A stretch of DNA of 64,000 bases from Pseudomonas triclosanedens (GCF_026686735.1 NZ_CP113432.1:5383001-5447000), one strand, 5' to 3'. Counted from the first letter of the stretch, positions 18,305-27,616 are shown. The notes: generated by a model not told the origin, from the sequence alone. Numbers and translations: made by a program.

Positions 18305-19570
18305 ATGTTCCAGACCTCTGCGGCCCAGGCCCTGGGCATCGACTTCGGCACCTCCAACTCCACCGTCGGCTGGTGGCGGCCGGACAGCGAACCGCTGATC
18401 GTTCTGGAAGACGACAAGATCACCCTGCCTTCGGTGATCTTCTTCAATGTCGAGGAGCGCCGCCCGGTGTATGGCCGCCTGGCCCTGCACGAATACCTGG
18501 AAGGCTACGAGGGCCGCCTGATGCGCTCGCTGAAAAGCCTGCTGGGTTCCTCGCTGCTCAAGAGCGAAACTACCGTGCTGGGCAGTGCGATGCCGTTCAA
18601 GGACCTGCTCGGCCTGTTCATCGGCGAACTGAAGAAGCGCGCCGAATACACCGCCGGGCGCGAGTTCGACGCCGTGGTGCTGGGCCGTCCGGTGTTCTTC
18701 GTCGACGATGATCCCAAGGCCGATCAGGAGGCCCAGGACACCCTGGTCGCGGTAGCCCGCAAGCTCGGCTTCAAGGACGTATCCTTCCAGTACGAGCCAC
18801 TGGCCGCGGCGTTCGACTACGAGCGTGGCGTCGAGCTCGAGGAACTGGTGCTGATCGTCGACATCGGCGGCGGCACCTCGGACTTCTCGCTGGTACGCCT
18901 GTCGCCGGAGCGCCGCGAAGTCGCCGAACGCCAGGACGACATCCTCGCCACCGGTGGCGTGCACATCGGCGGTACCGACTTCGACAAGCAGCTCAGCATC
19001 CAGGGCGTGATGCCGCTGTTCGGCTATGGCAGCCGGATGAAGAGCGATGCCTTCATGCCCACCAGCTACCACCTCAACCTCGCCACCTGGCACACCATCA
19101 ACGCGGTGTACGCGCAGAAGTCGCAACTGGCATTGCAGAACATGCGCTACGACATCGTCGACGCCACCGGCATCGATCGCCTGTTCAAGCTGATCGAACA
19201 GCGCGCCGGGCACTGGTTGGCGATGCAGGTGGAAGCCAGCAAGATCGAGCTTTCCGACAGCCAGCGCCGCGACATCGACCTTGCGCGCATCGAAGCCGGC
19301 CTGGTCGCCGAGCTGAGCCGCGAGCTGTTCGAAGGCGCCATAGCCCCGCTGCTGGAGCGCGTGCGCGGCAGCATCGGCGAACTGCTCAACTCCGCCGACG
19401 TGGACCCGGCGCGGGTCGACACGGTGTTCTTCACCGGCGGATCGAGCGGCGTGCCCGCACTGCGCCAGAGCGTTGCGGCGATGCTGCCCAACGCCCGCCA
19501 TGTCGACGGCGACCGCTTCGGCGGCATCGGCAGCGGCCTGGCCATCGAGGCGAAGAAGCGCTACGGTTGA
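18305..19570 (+). CDS. Hsp70-like chaperone (YegD type)
   Basis: A 421-residue actin-fold ATPase. Phosphate 1 motif GIDFGTSNSTVGWW, phosphate 2 motif IVDIGGGTSDFSLV and the adenosine motif TGGSSGVPALR are all present. The protein ends after the nucleotide-binding domain and lacks the substrate-binding domain and lid of DnaK, which is the YegD arrangement. Substrates are unknown. It is divergent from the decarboxylase gene. Confidence 0.9.
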   Translation: MFQTSAAQALGIDFGTSNSTVGWWRPDSEPLIVLEDDKITLPSVIFFNVEERRPVYGRLALHEYLEGYEGRLMRSLKSLLGSSLLKSETTVLGSAMPFKDLLGLFIGELKKRAEYTAGREFDAVVLGRPVFFVDDDPKADQEAQDTLVAVARKLGFKDVSFQYEPLAAAFDYERGVELEELVLIVDIGGGTSDFSLVRLSPERREVAERQDDILATGGVHIGGTDFDKQLSIQGVMPLFGYGSRMKSDAFMPTSYHLNLATWHTINAVYAQKSQLALQNMRYDIVDATGIDRLFKLIEQRAGHWLAMQVEASKIELSDSQRRDIDLARIEAGLVAELSRELFEGAIAPLLERVRGSIGELLNSADVDPARVDTVFFTGGSSGVPALRQSVAAMLPNARHVDGDRFGGIGSGLAIEAKKRYG

Positions 19571-19660
19571 TCGCTCCTGCGCGAGCTGCGGCCGACCTCA
19601 CTGACGGCCGCCTCGCCATGCGCTAGCGTTGAGAATCATCTCTTCACGCCGGAAACCACC

Positions 19661-19861
19661 ATGTCCCGCCTGCCCGCGCTCATCACCCTGACCTCCCTGC
19701 TCACCGCCTGCGGCCTGGGCGAGACCGCCGCCACCGCCAGTCTGCAGGCCAAACAGGCAGAACAGGCACAGCAGCAGATGCAACAGCTCAAGCAGCAGAT
19801 CGACCAGGCCAACGTACAGAACCAGCAGCGCCTGGACCAGGCCCTGAAAGACACACAGTAA
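19661..19861 (+). CDS. small Gln-rich lipoprotein-like protein
   Basis: 66 residues. The N-terminus (MSRLPALITLTSLLTAC) is a lipoprotein signal with lipobox LTAC, giving acylated Cys at residue 17. The rest is a Gln-rich coiled coil (heptads QMQQLKQQIDQANVQNQQRLDQAL). Possibly a small outer-membrane-associated coiled-coil lipoprotein, comparable in size to Lpp. It precedes osmE in the same direction. Confidence 0.7.
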   Translation: MSRLPALITLTSLLTACGLGETAATASLQAKQAEQAQQQMQQLKQQIDQANVQNQQRLDQALKDTQ

Positions 19862-19944
19862 GCGGCCCGCGCAGATTTCTTGAACGCGCTGCCGTCCACC
19901 TGGCTCCAAGTTGTGCAAGCCGTTGCCAATCCAAGGAGATCATC

Positions 19945-20289
19945 ATGGACAAACGATCACTGCTGACGCTGCTGGTGCTGGCCACGCTGGCGGGCTGTGC
20001 CTCCACCAAGGTGCAGAACCCGGTCAACTACATCACCTTCCGCGACGAACCGCTGGTTCGCAATGTCGAGAAAGGCATGACGAAGGAGCAGGTATTGCGC
20101 ATCGGTGGCTCGCCGTCATCCACACAGAAGCGCCTGATGAAGCCCGGCAGTTGCAACAGCTACATCCTCAGCAAGGATGGCCAGCAGCAGCCGTTCTACG
20201 TCAGCTTCGATGGTAGCGGCCAGGTCGACGGTTCCGGCTTCATGACCTGTTCCGAACTGGATCGCCACGAGCGCGACTACCAGCCCTGA
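19945..20289 (+). CDS. osmE: osmotically inducible lipoprotein OsmE
   Basis: A 114-residue lipoprotein of the SmpA/OmlA fold. Lipobox LAGCAS gives an acylated Cys at residue 18, followed by VEKGMTKEQVLRIGGSPS, the hallmark of OsmE/BamE-like domains. Length agrees with OsmE. AAGGAG lies 8 bases before the ATG. Expected to be an envelope protein induced by osmotic stress and stationary phase. Confidence 0.88.
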   Translation: MDKRSLLTLLVLATLAGCASTKVQNPVNYITFRDEPLVRNVEKGMTKEQVLRIGGSPSSTQKRLMKPGSCNSYILSKDGQQQPFYVSFDGSGQVDGSGFMTCSELDRHERDYQP

Positions 20290-20295
20290 GCCGAC

Positions 20296-20321
20296 GGCCC
20301 TCTCCCGACGGGGCGAGGGCC
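20296..20321. terminator. hairpin after osmE
   Basis: GGCCCTC and GAGGGCC form a 7-bp stem seven bases after the osmE stop. No T-run, so terminator function is uncertain. Confidence 0.4.
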
Positions 20322-20532
20322 ACCCGGTTCAGCGCAGCGCTTCGACTGGTTCGTCCTTGCGCCCCACCTATGCCCTTGCGCTTTCGGCCGGGTCATACAG
20401 GCTCTTGTCTCCGACGAGGCAACACGATCTCCCTGCCCGAAGGTCTACACAGGGTGGATCGGCCATGCGCGGAATATTCCGGCGGATGCGCCACGGTCTA
20501 TCATGCGATCTGTCAGCACGGAGCCGCACACC

Positions 20533-20988
20533 ATGAAACACAGGATCATCGAGTTGCCCGCCTTCAGCGTGGTGGGCATGGACTATCGGGGCAGCGCACC
20601 CGACGACAGCATCGGCCAGCTCTGGCAGCGCTTCCTGCCGCGCGAGCATGAGATCAGCGCCAATCCCGCAGACAGGACCGCCTATGGCGTATGCACCCAG
20701 TTGCCCGGCGGCGAGTTCCACTACATCGCCGCCCTGCCGGTGACGGACGATGCCGTGGTGCCCGACGGCATGCTGAAGTTCGAGGTGCCGGCGCAGAAAT
20801 ACGCGGTCTTCACCCACGTCGGTCCGGTGACCACCATCGCCGACAGCTTCCAGGAGATCTACTACAACCTCCTCGCCCGCGCAGGGCTCTCGCCACGCAA
20901 GGGCATCGACCTCGAGCACTACACCGAACGTTTCCTCGGCCCAGAGCGCCCGGACTCGGAAGTCGACCTCTACGTCCCGATCTACTGA
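20533..20988 (+). CDS. GyrI-like / AraC-effector-binding domain protein
   Basis: A 151-residue single-domain protein. RIIELPAFSVVGMDYRG at the start and YAVFTHVGPVTTIADSFQEIYYNLL in the second half are typical of the GyrI-like ligand-binding fold. Such stand-alone domains bind small molecules or act as modulators; the ligand is unknown. ATG at 20533 chosen because the domain starts there. Its stop codon lies inside the 3' end of the convergent asmA remnant (7-bp overlap). Confidence 0.82.
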   Translation: MKHRIIELPAFSVVGMDYRGSAPDDSIGQLWQRFLPREHEISANPADRTAYGVCTQLPGGEFHYIAALPVTDDAVVPDGMLKFEVPAQKYAVFTHVGPVTTIADSFQEIYYNLLARAGLSPRKGIDLEHYTERFLGPERPDSEVDLYVPIY

Positions 20989-22867
20989 CGCCCGGCGGGC
21001 ATCGGCACTTTCGCCGGCTGCCTCATTTGCTGCAACAGCGGGCCGCACTGGTTGTCATCCTGCTGGCTGGGCGCAACCAGCGCCAGCAGCGCGGCAGCCG
21101 GCGCCACCGCCACACCCAGCGCCACCATACCCGCACCACGCAGCGCCAGCGGTGCCGCATGTACGCCGGCGCGGGGATTCTTGAACGTGCCCTCGACGTA
21201 GAGCGGCGAACGCAGCGAGAAGATGCGCATACCCTTGCTCTCGGGAATCACGTCCAGGTCCAGCTTCTCTGTGGCGAAGTTGGCAGTGCCCTGCACATTG
21301 ATGATGGCATTCTCGGTATCGAAGACGAACACCCGCGGCTGCGCCAGCCCCTTGGCAATGCCGACATCGGCCGCGGCGCAGTTGATCTGCACGTCGTCGT
21401 CGCCGAACAACTTGGCAACCACATAGTTGCCGACGTTCAGACCGGCGATCTCCATCAGTCCCTTGCTGATCCGCCCGTCATTGATCAGCAGTTTTAGCTG
21501 GCCATTGGCGCTGCCGAGGATGCTTGCCACCGAGTTGCCGGTGCCGCTGAGCGCCGCGTCGCCATTGAGCTCGCCCAGGCTGGTTTGCATCGGCGCGAAG
21601 CTGGGGAACAGTTGCTTGAGCTTGAAGCGGCGCGCTGTCAGGTCGATGCGGCTCTGCATCGGCGTCTTGCCGCCATCCAGGCGGATGTGGGAATCCAGCG
21701 CGCCCCCGGCGACGCCGAAACGCAGCGGTTCCAGGGTAAGCATTCCGTCGTTGAGCACCAGGTGCGTATAGAGGTCGCTTATCGGCAGCTTGTCGCTGTG
21801 TACGATGCGCTTGCCGGTGAACTCCACATCGGCATCCATCGCACGCCAGCGCTCGGTGCGAAACTCCTCCACCGGCAGTACCTTGTCCGCCGGCTGGCGG
21901 GCGGTCTGGCCGCGCGCCTGCTTGTCCTTGTTCGAGTCGGCACCGATCAGCGGGCCGAGATCGGCCATGCGCAACTGGTCCGAACGCAGCTTGCCGGACA
22001 GTTTTGGCCGAGGCTGCCGATTGACGAACAGCAGGTCGCCGTGGAGGTCGCTTTCGCCGACCTTGCCGTTGAAATTTTCATAGTGGAACTGCGCCCCCGC
22101 CGGGTCGTGCAGTTCGGCCTTCAGGCGCCCATCGGTCTCGTAGGCGGGGGTATCCGGCAGGGTCACGCCGGTGAGCGGGAACAGATTGGCCATGCTGCTG
22201 CCAGCCAGCTTCAGGCGCAGGTCCAGCGAGCCGAGGTTCAACGGGTCGACCAGAGTGCCGACCACGCTGGCGCGCGTGCTGCCGGCGGAAACATCCGCCT
22301 GTATCGGAAACGGCTTGGCGGCATCCTGCAATGCCAGCATGCCGCCAACCTTGCCGGAGCCATTGAGCGGCAGGCCCTTGAACTCGCCCTTGAGCTTCCA
22401 GCCGAACACGTAGTCCTGGGTATCGGCCGTCTGTGCGCCAGCCAGCGCCTTGCCGGCCAACTGGCCGAAGGGTACCGGCTTGCCCAGCGGGTCCACCTGC
22501 AGCTCCAGACGGGTCTTCAGGCGCTGGTCGTCAAACCACACACTGCCTTTGTCGAAGCCGATCTCACCGATATCCAGCGTCCATGCCGACGGTTGCACAT
22601 CGGCCTGGTCCTCATTCTTCGGCAGGCCGAAACTCCAGGTCGCGCGGCCATCGGCCAGGCGCAGCAGATTGGCGCTCGGGCGAGTCAGGATGATCTGCGG
22701 AATGCTCACCGTCCGCCATAACAAGGGCAGCGGCGCCAGGCGGAACTCGACTTTCTCAAGGCTGGCGAACTGATTCTTGCCGGAGAGCGGCGAGCGCGTC
22801 TTGCCGGCGGCCCAGTCGGGATTACCCAGGCTGATATCGGCGGCGCACGGCCACTCCAGCAACAGAA
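20982..22867 (-). pseudogene. AsmA-family protein, 5' end deleted
   Basis: About 626 codons of an AsmA-family inner-membrane/periplasmic protein, open to the C-terminal region (IAGLNVGNYVVAKLFGDDDVQINC). Family members begin with a membrane anchor and ~80 residues before ADISLGNPDWA; here that part is missing. The frame instead runs back into the first codons of desB, which are in another frame. No ATG or ribosome binding site is available; only a TTG at 22862. The uninterrupted frame suggests a recent deletion. It is probably non-functional, or made at low level without its anchor. Confidence 0.75.
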
Positions 22868-23005
22868 GCGCACCGCCGTGCGAATGCGGCGGATATAGCG
22901 GGCATCGGCGTCGCCCATATCGTGCAGGGTCCGCTGGCGCAAAGCATCCAGTTCGGCACCGAAGGCCGCCAGTTCGGCGGAATTGAGTTCGCGGTCGTCG
23001 CGCAT
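22868..23005 (-). pseudogene. desB: acyl-CoA desaturase DesB, first 46 codons only
   Basis: The start (MRDDRELN, then FGAELDALRQRTLHDMGDAD and ARYIRRI) looks like the N-terminus of DesB-type Pseudomonas desaturases. After about codon 46 (22868) the sequence turns into asmA in a different frame, and the desB frame ends by 22706. All histidine boxes and membrane helices are missing. The ATG is 9 bases downstream of the desC stop, consistent with the desCB operon. The family assignment rests on a short stretch plus position. Confidence 0.65.
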
Positions 23006-23014
23006 GAGAAACCT

Positions 23015-24115
23015 TCAGAGATCAATGGCCAGGTCGCTCTGGGGAGCGCTGACGCAAAGGCGGATCGGTTGGCCGGGTTCGCTGAACAGCTCGCCGCTGC
23101 GCAGGTCGCGCACGCATCCGCTGATCAGGGTGCAGGTACAACTGGCGCAGACACCCTGGCGACAGCCGTGGGCAGGTCGCAGGCCCGCGGCCTCGGCCTG
23201 CTCCAGCAGGCTGCGACGGCTATCGCCGGTGGTTTCCAGCGCCGCTCGGGAAAAGCGCAGGCTCACCGCCTGAGCGGGCTCGCCGTCGTTCCAGGCGGGC
23301 GGACTGAAGCTCTCGACCTGCAGGCTCGGGCTGGATTCGCCAAGCACGCCACGAACGCTCTCCACGAAACCGCCGGGCCCGCAGGCCAGCACATGGCGGC
23401 CCGCGAAGCCTTGTACATGCTCGCCGCGGAAGCGCCCGCGCAGCTCGCCCTCGGCTGGCGCCTCGCCGCTGATCGCCCAACGCAATTGCAGATTCGGATA
23501 CTGCCGGGCGAGCGCCTCCAGCGCCTCGACGAAAGCCCGCTGGCCACGCTCGCGCACATAGTGCAGCAGCGTAACCGGAGCGCCGTAGCCGCGTGCCAGC
23601 GCATCACGCAAAAGGCCGAGCAAAGGCGTCAGGCCGCTGCCGGCAGCCAGCAGGAGCACACCGCGCTCATCCCCCGGCCAATGCAGATCGCCATCCACGA
23701 CGCCCAGTTCGAGCAGATCGCCCACGCACAGCCGGTGCAGCAGATACGGCGAAACCCGGCCACCCGGCTGCAGCTTCACCGCAAACTCCAGACAACCGTC
23801 GGCGGCGATGCGCGTCAGACTGTAGCTGCGGCTGCAGCGCACACCGTCGCGCTCGATGTAGAGCTGCACGTGTTGCCCAGCCCGCGCACCGCGCCAGTTG
23901 GCGTTGGGTAGCAGGCGCAGTTCGAGCATATCGTCGGCGACCCAGTCGCGAGCCTCGACACGGGCGAACACGCGATTGAGCGCCCATCCACGGTGCAGCG
24001 TGCCTAGCACGGCATCGGCGTCCGCCTCGCGCAGCCAGTCGCCACGCACCAGGGCACGCACGGGCGCCAGCAGCGGGCTAAACAGGCGCAAGGCGGAAAA
24101 CGGAAGAAGCGGCAT
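23015..24115 (-). CDS. desC: ferredoxin-NADP-type oxidoreductase partner of the desaturase
   Basis: A 366-residue flavoprotein. A ferredoxin-reductase FAD-binding motif (RSYSLT) and an NAD(P) motif (LLLAAGSGLTPLLGLL) are followed by a C-terminal plant-type 2Fe-2S domain with CRQGVCASC and a fourth Cys. It supplies electrons to the acyl-CoA desaturase; this is the PA4889/DesC position of the desCB operon. Divergent from desT with two DesT-like operators between. Since desB is destroyed, DesC lacks its usual local partner. Confidence 0.85.
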   Translation of the reverse strand: MPLLPFSALRLFSPLLAPVRALVRGDWLREADADAVLGTLHRGWALNRVFARVEARDWVADDMLELRLLPNANWRGARAGQHVQLYIERDGVRCSRSYSLTRIAADGCLEFAVKLQPGGRVSPYLLHRLCVGDLLELGVVDGDLHWPGDERGVLLLAAGSGLTPLLGLLRDALARGYGAPVTLLHYVRERGQRAFVEALEALARQYPNLQLRWAISGEAPAEGELRGRFRGEHVQGFAGRHVLACGPGGFVESVRGVLGESSPSLQVESFSPPAWNDGEPAQAVSLRFSRAALETTGDSRRSLLEQAEAAGLRPAHGCRQGVCASCTCTLISGCVRDLRSGELFSEPGQPIRLCVSAPQSDLAIDL

Positions 24116-24129
24116 GAGCGGAACCGAAC

Positions 24130-24147
24130 AGTAAACAGATGTTCACT
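24130..24147. promoter_or_regulatory. DesT-like operator 1
   Basis: AGTAAAC-AGAT-GTTCACT, a 7-4-7 inverted repeat with one mismatch, 15 bases before the desC start codon. Same architecture as the second copy at 24172. Confidence 0.65.
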
Positions 24148-24171
24148 AAAATCTCACGCCCAGACCTTTTC

Positions 24172-24189
24172 AGTCAACACTCGTTCACT
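24172..24189. promoter_or_regulatory. DesT-like operator 2
   Basis: AGTCAAC-ACTC-GTTCACT, again 7-4-7 with one mismatch, 42 bp from copy 1 and in the desC/desT divergent region. Confidence 0.65.
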
Positions 24190-24249
24190 GAATGAGTCGG
24201 AACTTCCCCCCCACCGACCGGCATTTGCTAGAGTGCCTGCGCCTTCGTC

Positions 24250-24897
24250 ATGGATAGCCGTATGTCCACTCCCCGCGCCGAACAGAAACAACAGACCCGC
24301 CAGGCCCTGATGGATGCGGCGCGCAGCCTGATGGACAGTGGCCGTGGCTTCGGCAGCCTGAGCCTGCGGGAAGTGGCGAAGACAGCCGGCATCGTGCCCG
24401 CCGGGTTCTACCGGCATTTCGCCGACATGGACCAACTGGGCCTGGCCCTGGTCGCCGATGTCGACGAGACTTTTCGCCAGACCCTGCGCGCGGTGCGCCG
24501 CAATGAATTCGAGCTGGGCGGGGTGATCGAAGCTTCGGTGCGCATCTTCCTCGATGCGGTAACCGCCAATCGCACCCAGTTCCTGTTCCTCGCCCGCGAG
24601 CAGTACGGCGGCTCGCTGCCGATCCGCCAGGCCGTCGGCGAGCTGCGCCAGCGCATCACCGACGACCTCGCCGCCGACCTCGCGTTGCTGAACAAGCTGC
24701 CGCACCTGCAACCCCAGGACCTCGACGTGATCGCCGACCTGGTGGTGAAGACGGTATTCGCCACTCTCCCCGAACTGATCGACCCGCCCGCCGAATCACT
24801 GCCGGCGCACCTGACGCCCGAAGCCAAGGTCACCCAGCAACTGCGCTTCATCATGATCGGCGCCAAGCACTGGACAGGCATCGGCTCGCGGCCCTGA
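24250..24897 (+). CDS. desT: TetR-family regulator DesT
   Basis: A 215-residue TetR protein. The N-terminal helix-turn-helix (SLREVAKTAGIVPAGFYRHF, residues ~40-59) and an all-helical ligand domain are visible. DesT senses the acyl-CoA saturation ratio and controls desCB and fabAB in P. aeruginosa. ATG at 24250 used; ATG at 24262 (MSTPRAEQK) is an equally plausible start. It remains intact although desB is lost. Confidence 0.87.
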   Translation: MDSRMSTPRAEQKQQTRQALMDAARSLMDSGRGFGSLSLREVAKTAGIVPAGFYRHFADMDQLGLALVADVDETFRQTLRAVRRNEFELGGVIEASVRIFLDAVTANRTQFLFLAREQYGGSLPIRQAVGELRQRITDDLAADLALLNKLPHLQPQDLDVIADLVVKTVFATLPELIDPPAESLPAHLTPEAKVTQQLRFIMIGAKHWTGIGSRP

Positions 24898-25005
24898 AGT
24901 CGCAGCCCCCGCAAACACGCTCGACGCTCCCTCGCCGCACACCATTGCCGGGTATCGCGGCGCGCCGCGTCATCCAGAGCTGCACGCCGCGCCCCGCATT
25001 GGTGC

Positions 25006-25020
25006 GCACCGTTTTCGTGC
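25006..25020 (+). promoter_or_regulatory. NtrC-like site upstream of ureE
   Basis: GCAC-CGTTTTC-GTGC is an exact GCAC-N7-GTGC site. It is flanked by the palindromes GGTGCGCACC (25001-25010) and GTGCGCAC (25017-25024), so two overlapping dimers could bind. About 90 bp upstream of the promoter. Confidence 0.65.
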
Positions 25021-25102
25021 GCACCATCGTTGCGCGCCCACATCATTCCTGATCGTTCGGACAATCTCTCCAGACCGCGCCAGCGCTGGCACCAACCCAC
25101 GC

Positions 25103-25118
25103 TGGCAAGGCCCTTGCT
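25103..25118 (+). promoter_or_regulatory. sigma-54 promoter of ureEFG
   Basis: TGGCAAG-GCCC-TTGCT keeps GG-N10-GC and has a single mismatch to consensus. It ends 33 bases before ureE, the same distance as in the ureD promoter. Confidence 0.7.
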
Positions 25119-25151
25119 GTAGCTCGGCCATCGCTACTGCCGGACGCCGCC

Positions 25152-25652
25152 ATGCTGGTCATCCACCAACGAATCGAACCCCGCGCGCACTGGAACGTCG
25201 AACTGCGCCTGAACTACGAGGCGCGCAGCAAGAGTCGCCTGCGCTGCTTCAGCACGGAGGGGGAAGACGTCGGCCTGTTCCTGGAACGCGGGCAGCCACC
25301 GCTGGCCGATGGTGATTTCCTGCTGGCCAACGACGGCCGCGTGGTGCGCGTCGCGGCGGCGGCGGAGCGCCTGCTGCACGTCACCTGCGCCAACGCCCGC
25401 GAGCTGAATCGCGCGGCCTACCACCTGGGCAACCGGCATGTCGCCCTGCAGGTCGGCGACGGCTGGCTGCGCCTGCTCGACGACTACGTGCTCAAGGCCA
25501 TGCTCGACCAGCTCGGCGCCACGGTGGAGGCCGTCGAGGCGCCCTTCCAGCCGGAACACGGCGCCTACGGCGGCGGGCATCACCATTCGCACCACGGTGA
25601 GGAAGAGTTCAACTACGCGCCGAAGCTGCACCAGTTCGGAGTGCGTCGGTGA
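25152..25652 (+). CDS. ureE: urease accessory protein UreE (nickel metallochaperone)
   Basis: A 166-residue nickel chaperone. Peptide-binding N-terminal domain followed by a metal-binding domain with YHLGNRHVALQ. The C-terminus carries a short His-rich tail (HHHSHHG) that binds extra nickel. UreE passes nickel to the UreDFG-urease complex. First gene of ureEFG; its stop overlaps the ureF start. Confidence 0.94.
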   Translation: MLVIHQRIEPRAHWNVELRLNYEARSKSRLRCFSTEGEDVGLFLERGQPPLADGDFLLANDGRVVRVAAAAERLLHVTCANARELNRAAYHLGNRHVALQVGDGWLRLLDDYVLKAMLDQLGATVEAVEAPFQPEHGAYGGGHHHSHHGEEEFNYAPKLHQFGVRR

Positions 25653-26314
25653 GCGTCTGGGCGCTGCTGCGTCTGGCCAGTCCGCAGTTGCCGATTGGTG
25701 GCTACAGCTATTCCCAGGGCCTGGAGAGCGCCATCGACCAGGGCCAGGTGACGGACGCCGAGAGCGCACATGCCTGGCTCGCCGACCAACTGCAACTGAA
25801 CCTCGCGCGCTTCGAAGGGCCGCTGCTGGCTGAACTGTTGCGCGCCGCCCAGGCCGGTGACTGGAGCGCCCTGGCGGACGCCGCCGAGCGCCACCGAGCC
25901 AGCCGCGAGACCCGTGAGCTGGGCCTGGAAAACCGGCAGATGGGCTTCTCCCTCGGGCAATTGCTGGAAGCTCTGCCGGAGTTGGACGGTGCCGCCCAGC
26001 ACTGGCTCGCCGAGCAGGCCGAGCCGTCCTTCGCCGCCGCCTGGGCACTGGCCGCCCGCGCCTGGGGGCTTTCCCCCGAGCAGGCACTGGGCGCCTGGCT
26101 GTGGAGCTGGCTGGAAAACCAGTTGGCAGTGCTGATGAAGACCCTGCCGCTCGGCCAACTGGCGGCGCAGAAACTCACCTCGCGCCTGCTCCCCGATCTC
26201 GACCGCGCCTGCCGCGCAGCCCTCACCAACGACACGCCCGGCGGTGCGCCATTCGGCCTGGCGCTCGCCAGCATGAACCACGAAACCCAATACAGCCGTC
26301 TGTTCCGTTCCTAG
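25649..26314 (+). CDS. ureF: urease accessory protein UreF
   Basis: A 221-residue all-helical accessory protein. LRLASPQLPIGGYSYSQGLE at the N-terminus is the UreF signature. Start is GTG at 25649, overlapping the ureE stop (GTGA), implying translational coupling. UreF acts between UreD and the GTPase UreG in apo-urease activation. Confidence 0.94.
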   Translation: MSVWALLRLASPQLPIGGYSYSQGLESAIDQGQVTDAESAHAWLADQLQLNLARFEGPLLAELLRAAQAGDWSALADAAERHRASRETRELGLENRQMGFSLGQLLEALPELDGAAQHWLAEQAEPSFAAAWALAARAWGLSPEQALGAWLWSWLENQLAVLMKTLPLGQLAAQKLTSRLLPDLDRACRAALTNDTPGGAPFGLALASMNHETQYSRLFRS

Positions 26315-26326
26315 GAGAACTGCCTC

Positions 26327-26941
26327 ATGAACTCTCAACCCCTGCGCGTCGGCATCGGCGGCCCGGTCGGCTCCGGCAAGACAGCCCTGACCCTGGCGCT
26401 GTGCCGCGCCCTGCGCCAGCGCTACAACATCGCCGTGGTCACCAACGACATCTACACCCAGGAGGACGCGCAGTTCCTGGTGCGCAACGAAGCCCTGGAG
26501 CCGGAGCGGATCATCGGCGTGGAAACCGGCGGCTGCCCGCATACCGCGATCCGCGAGGACGCCTCGATCAACCTCGAAGCCGTGGACCAGCTCAACCGCC
26601 GCTTTCCCGGTCTCGACCTGATCCTGGTGGAGTCCGGCGGCGACAATCTGTCGGCCACCTTCAGCCCCGAACTATCGGACCTGACGCTCTACGTGATCGA
26701 CGTTTCCGCCGGCGACAAGATCCCGCGCAAGGGTGGGCCGGGCATCTGCAAGTCCGACCTGCTGGTGATCAACAAAATCGACCTCGCGCCGCTGGTGGGT
26801 GCCTCGCTGGAAGTGATGGACCAGGACGCCACGCGCATGCGTGGTGACAAGCCGTTCGTGTTCAGCAACCAGAAGACCGGCCAGGGCCTCGACCAGATCA
26901 TCGCCTTCATCGAGCGCCAGGGCCTGTTGACGGCAGCCTGA
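26327..26941 (+). CDS. ureG: urease accessory GTPase UreG
   Basis: A 204-residue SIMIBI GTPase. P-loop [11 protein letters not shown], the [10 protein letters not shown] switch region, the metal-binding CPH in [11 protein letters not shown], and NKIDLAP for guanine recognition are intact. It couples GTP hydrolysis to nickel insertion. It lies 12 bases after ureF. Confidence 0.97.
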   Translation: MNSQPLRVGIGGPVGSGKTALTLALCRALRQRYNIAVVTNDIYTQEDAQFLVRNEALEPERIIGVETGGCPHTAIREDASINLEAVDQLNRRFPGLDLILVESGGDNLSATFSPELSDLTLYVIDVSAGDKIPRKGGPGICKSDLLVINKIDLAPLVGASLEVMDQDATRMRGDKPFVFSNQKTGQGLDQIIAFIERQGLLTAA

Positions 26942-26995
26942 AACGCACGCATCGCCCGCACCCGCGGGCCACGGACAATCGACCCAGGAGTTCCC

Positions 26996-27568
26996 ATGTC
27001 CCTGCGCAAAAGCCTCTACGCCCTCGCACTGTCGCTCACCCCGGCAATCGCCTTCGCCCACCCCGGGCACGGCGACCACGGCCTGATCGCCGGCCTCGCC
27101 CACCCCGTCACCGGCCTCGACCACCTGCTGGCAATGTTCGCCGTCGGTCTCTGGGCCGCGCAGCAACAGGGCGCGGCACGGCTGGCGCTGCCCTGCACCT
27201 TCGTTCTCACCATGCTGATCGGCGGACTGCTGGGCTTCGAAGGGCTGGAGATGCCGTTCATGGAAACCGGCATCGCCGCCTCCGTCCTGGCGCTGGGCCT
27301 GTGCGTGGCGCTGGCGGTGCGTCCGCCGCTGGCGCTGGCGATGCTCGCCACCGCCGCATTCGCCCTCGCCCACGGCGTGGCGCATGGGCTGGAACTGCCG
27401 GAGCTGAGCAGCCCGTGGCTGTATGCAGCGGGATTCGTCGCCGCCACCGCCGCGCTGCATGCGGCGGGCTACGGCATCGTGCGCCTGCTGCCGCAGGCCG
27501 CGGCGCCCCTGGTACGCTGCGCCGGGTTGGCGTCGGCGGGCGCCGGCGCGTGGCTGCTGGCGGGCTGA
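26996..27568 (+). CDS. ureJ: HupE/UreJ family metal permease
   Basis: A 190-residue membrane protein with a signal peptide and about six membrane segments. HPGHGDHGLIAGLAHPVTGLDHLLAM is the family signature, with His residues suited to nickel binding. Placed directly after ureG it most likely provides nickel for urease. HupE homologues also serve hydrogenases, but none is seen here. Confidence 0.9.
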   Translation: MSLRKSLYALALSLTPAIAFAHPGHGDHGLIAGLAHPVTGLDHLLAMFAVGLWAAQQQGAARLALPCTFVLTMLIGGLLGFEGLEMPFMETGIAASVLALGLCVALAVRPPLALAMLATAAFALAHGVAHGLELPELSSPWLYAAGFVAATAALHAAGYGIVRLLPQAAAPLVRCAGLASAGAGAWLLAG

Positions 27569-27580
27569 GCCGCCATCACC

Positions 27581-27610
27581 AGGCTGGCGAGACGCACCGC
27601 TCGCCAGCCT
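27581..27610. terminator. bidirectional hairpin between ureJ and opdK
   Basis: AGGCTGGCGAG / CTCGCCAGCCT, an 11-bp perfect stem with 8-base loop, between convergent genes. Confidence 0.65.
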
Positions 27611-27616
27611 GCGCCA

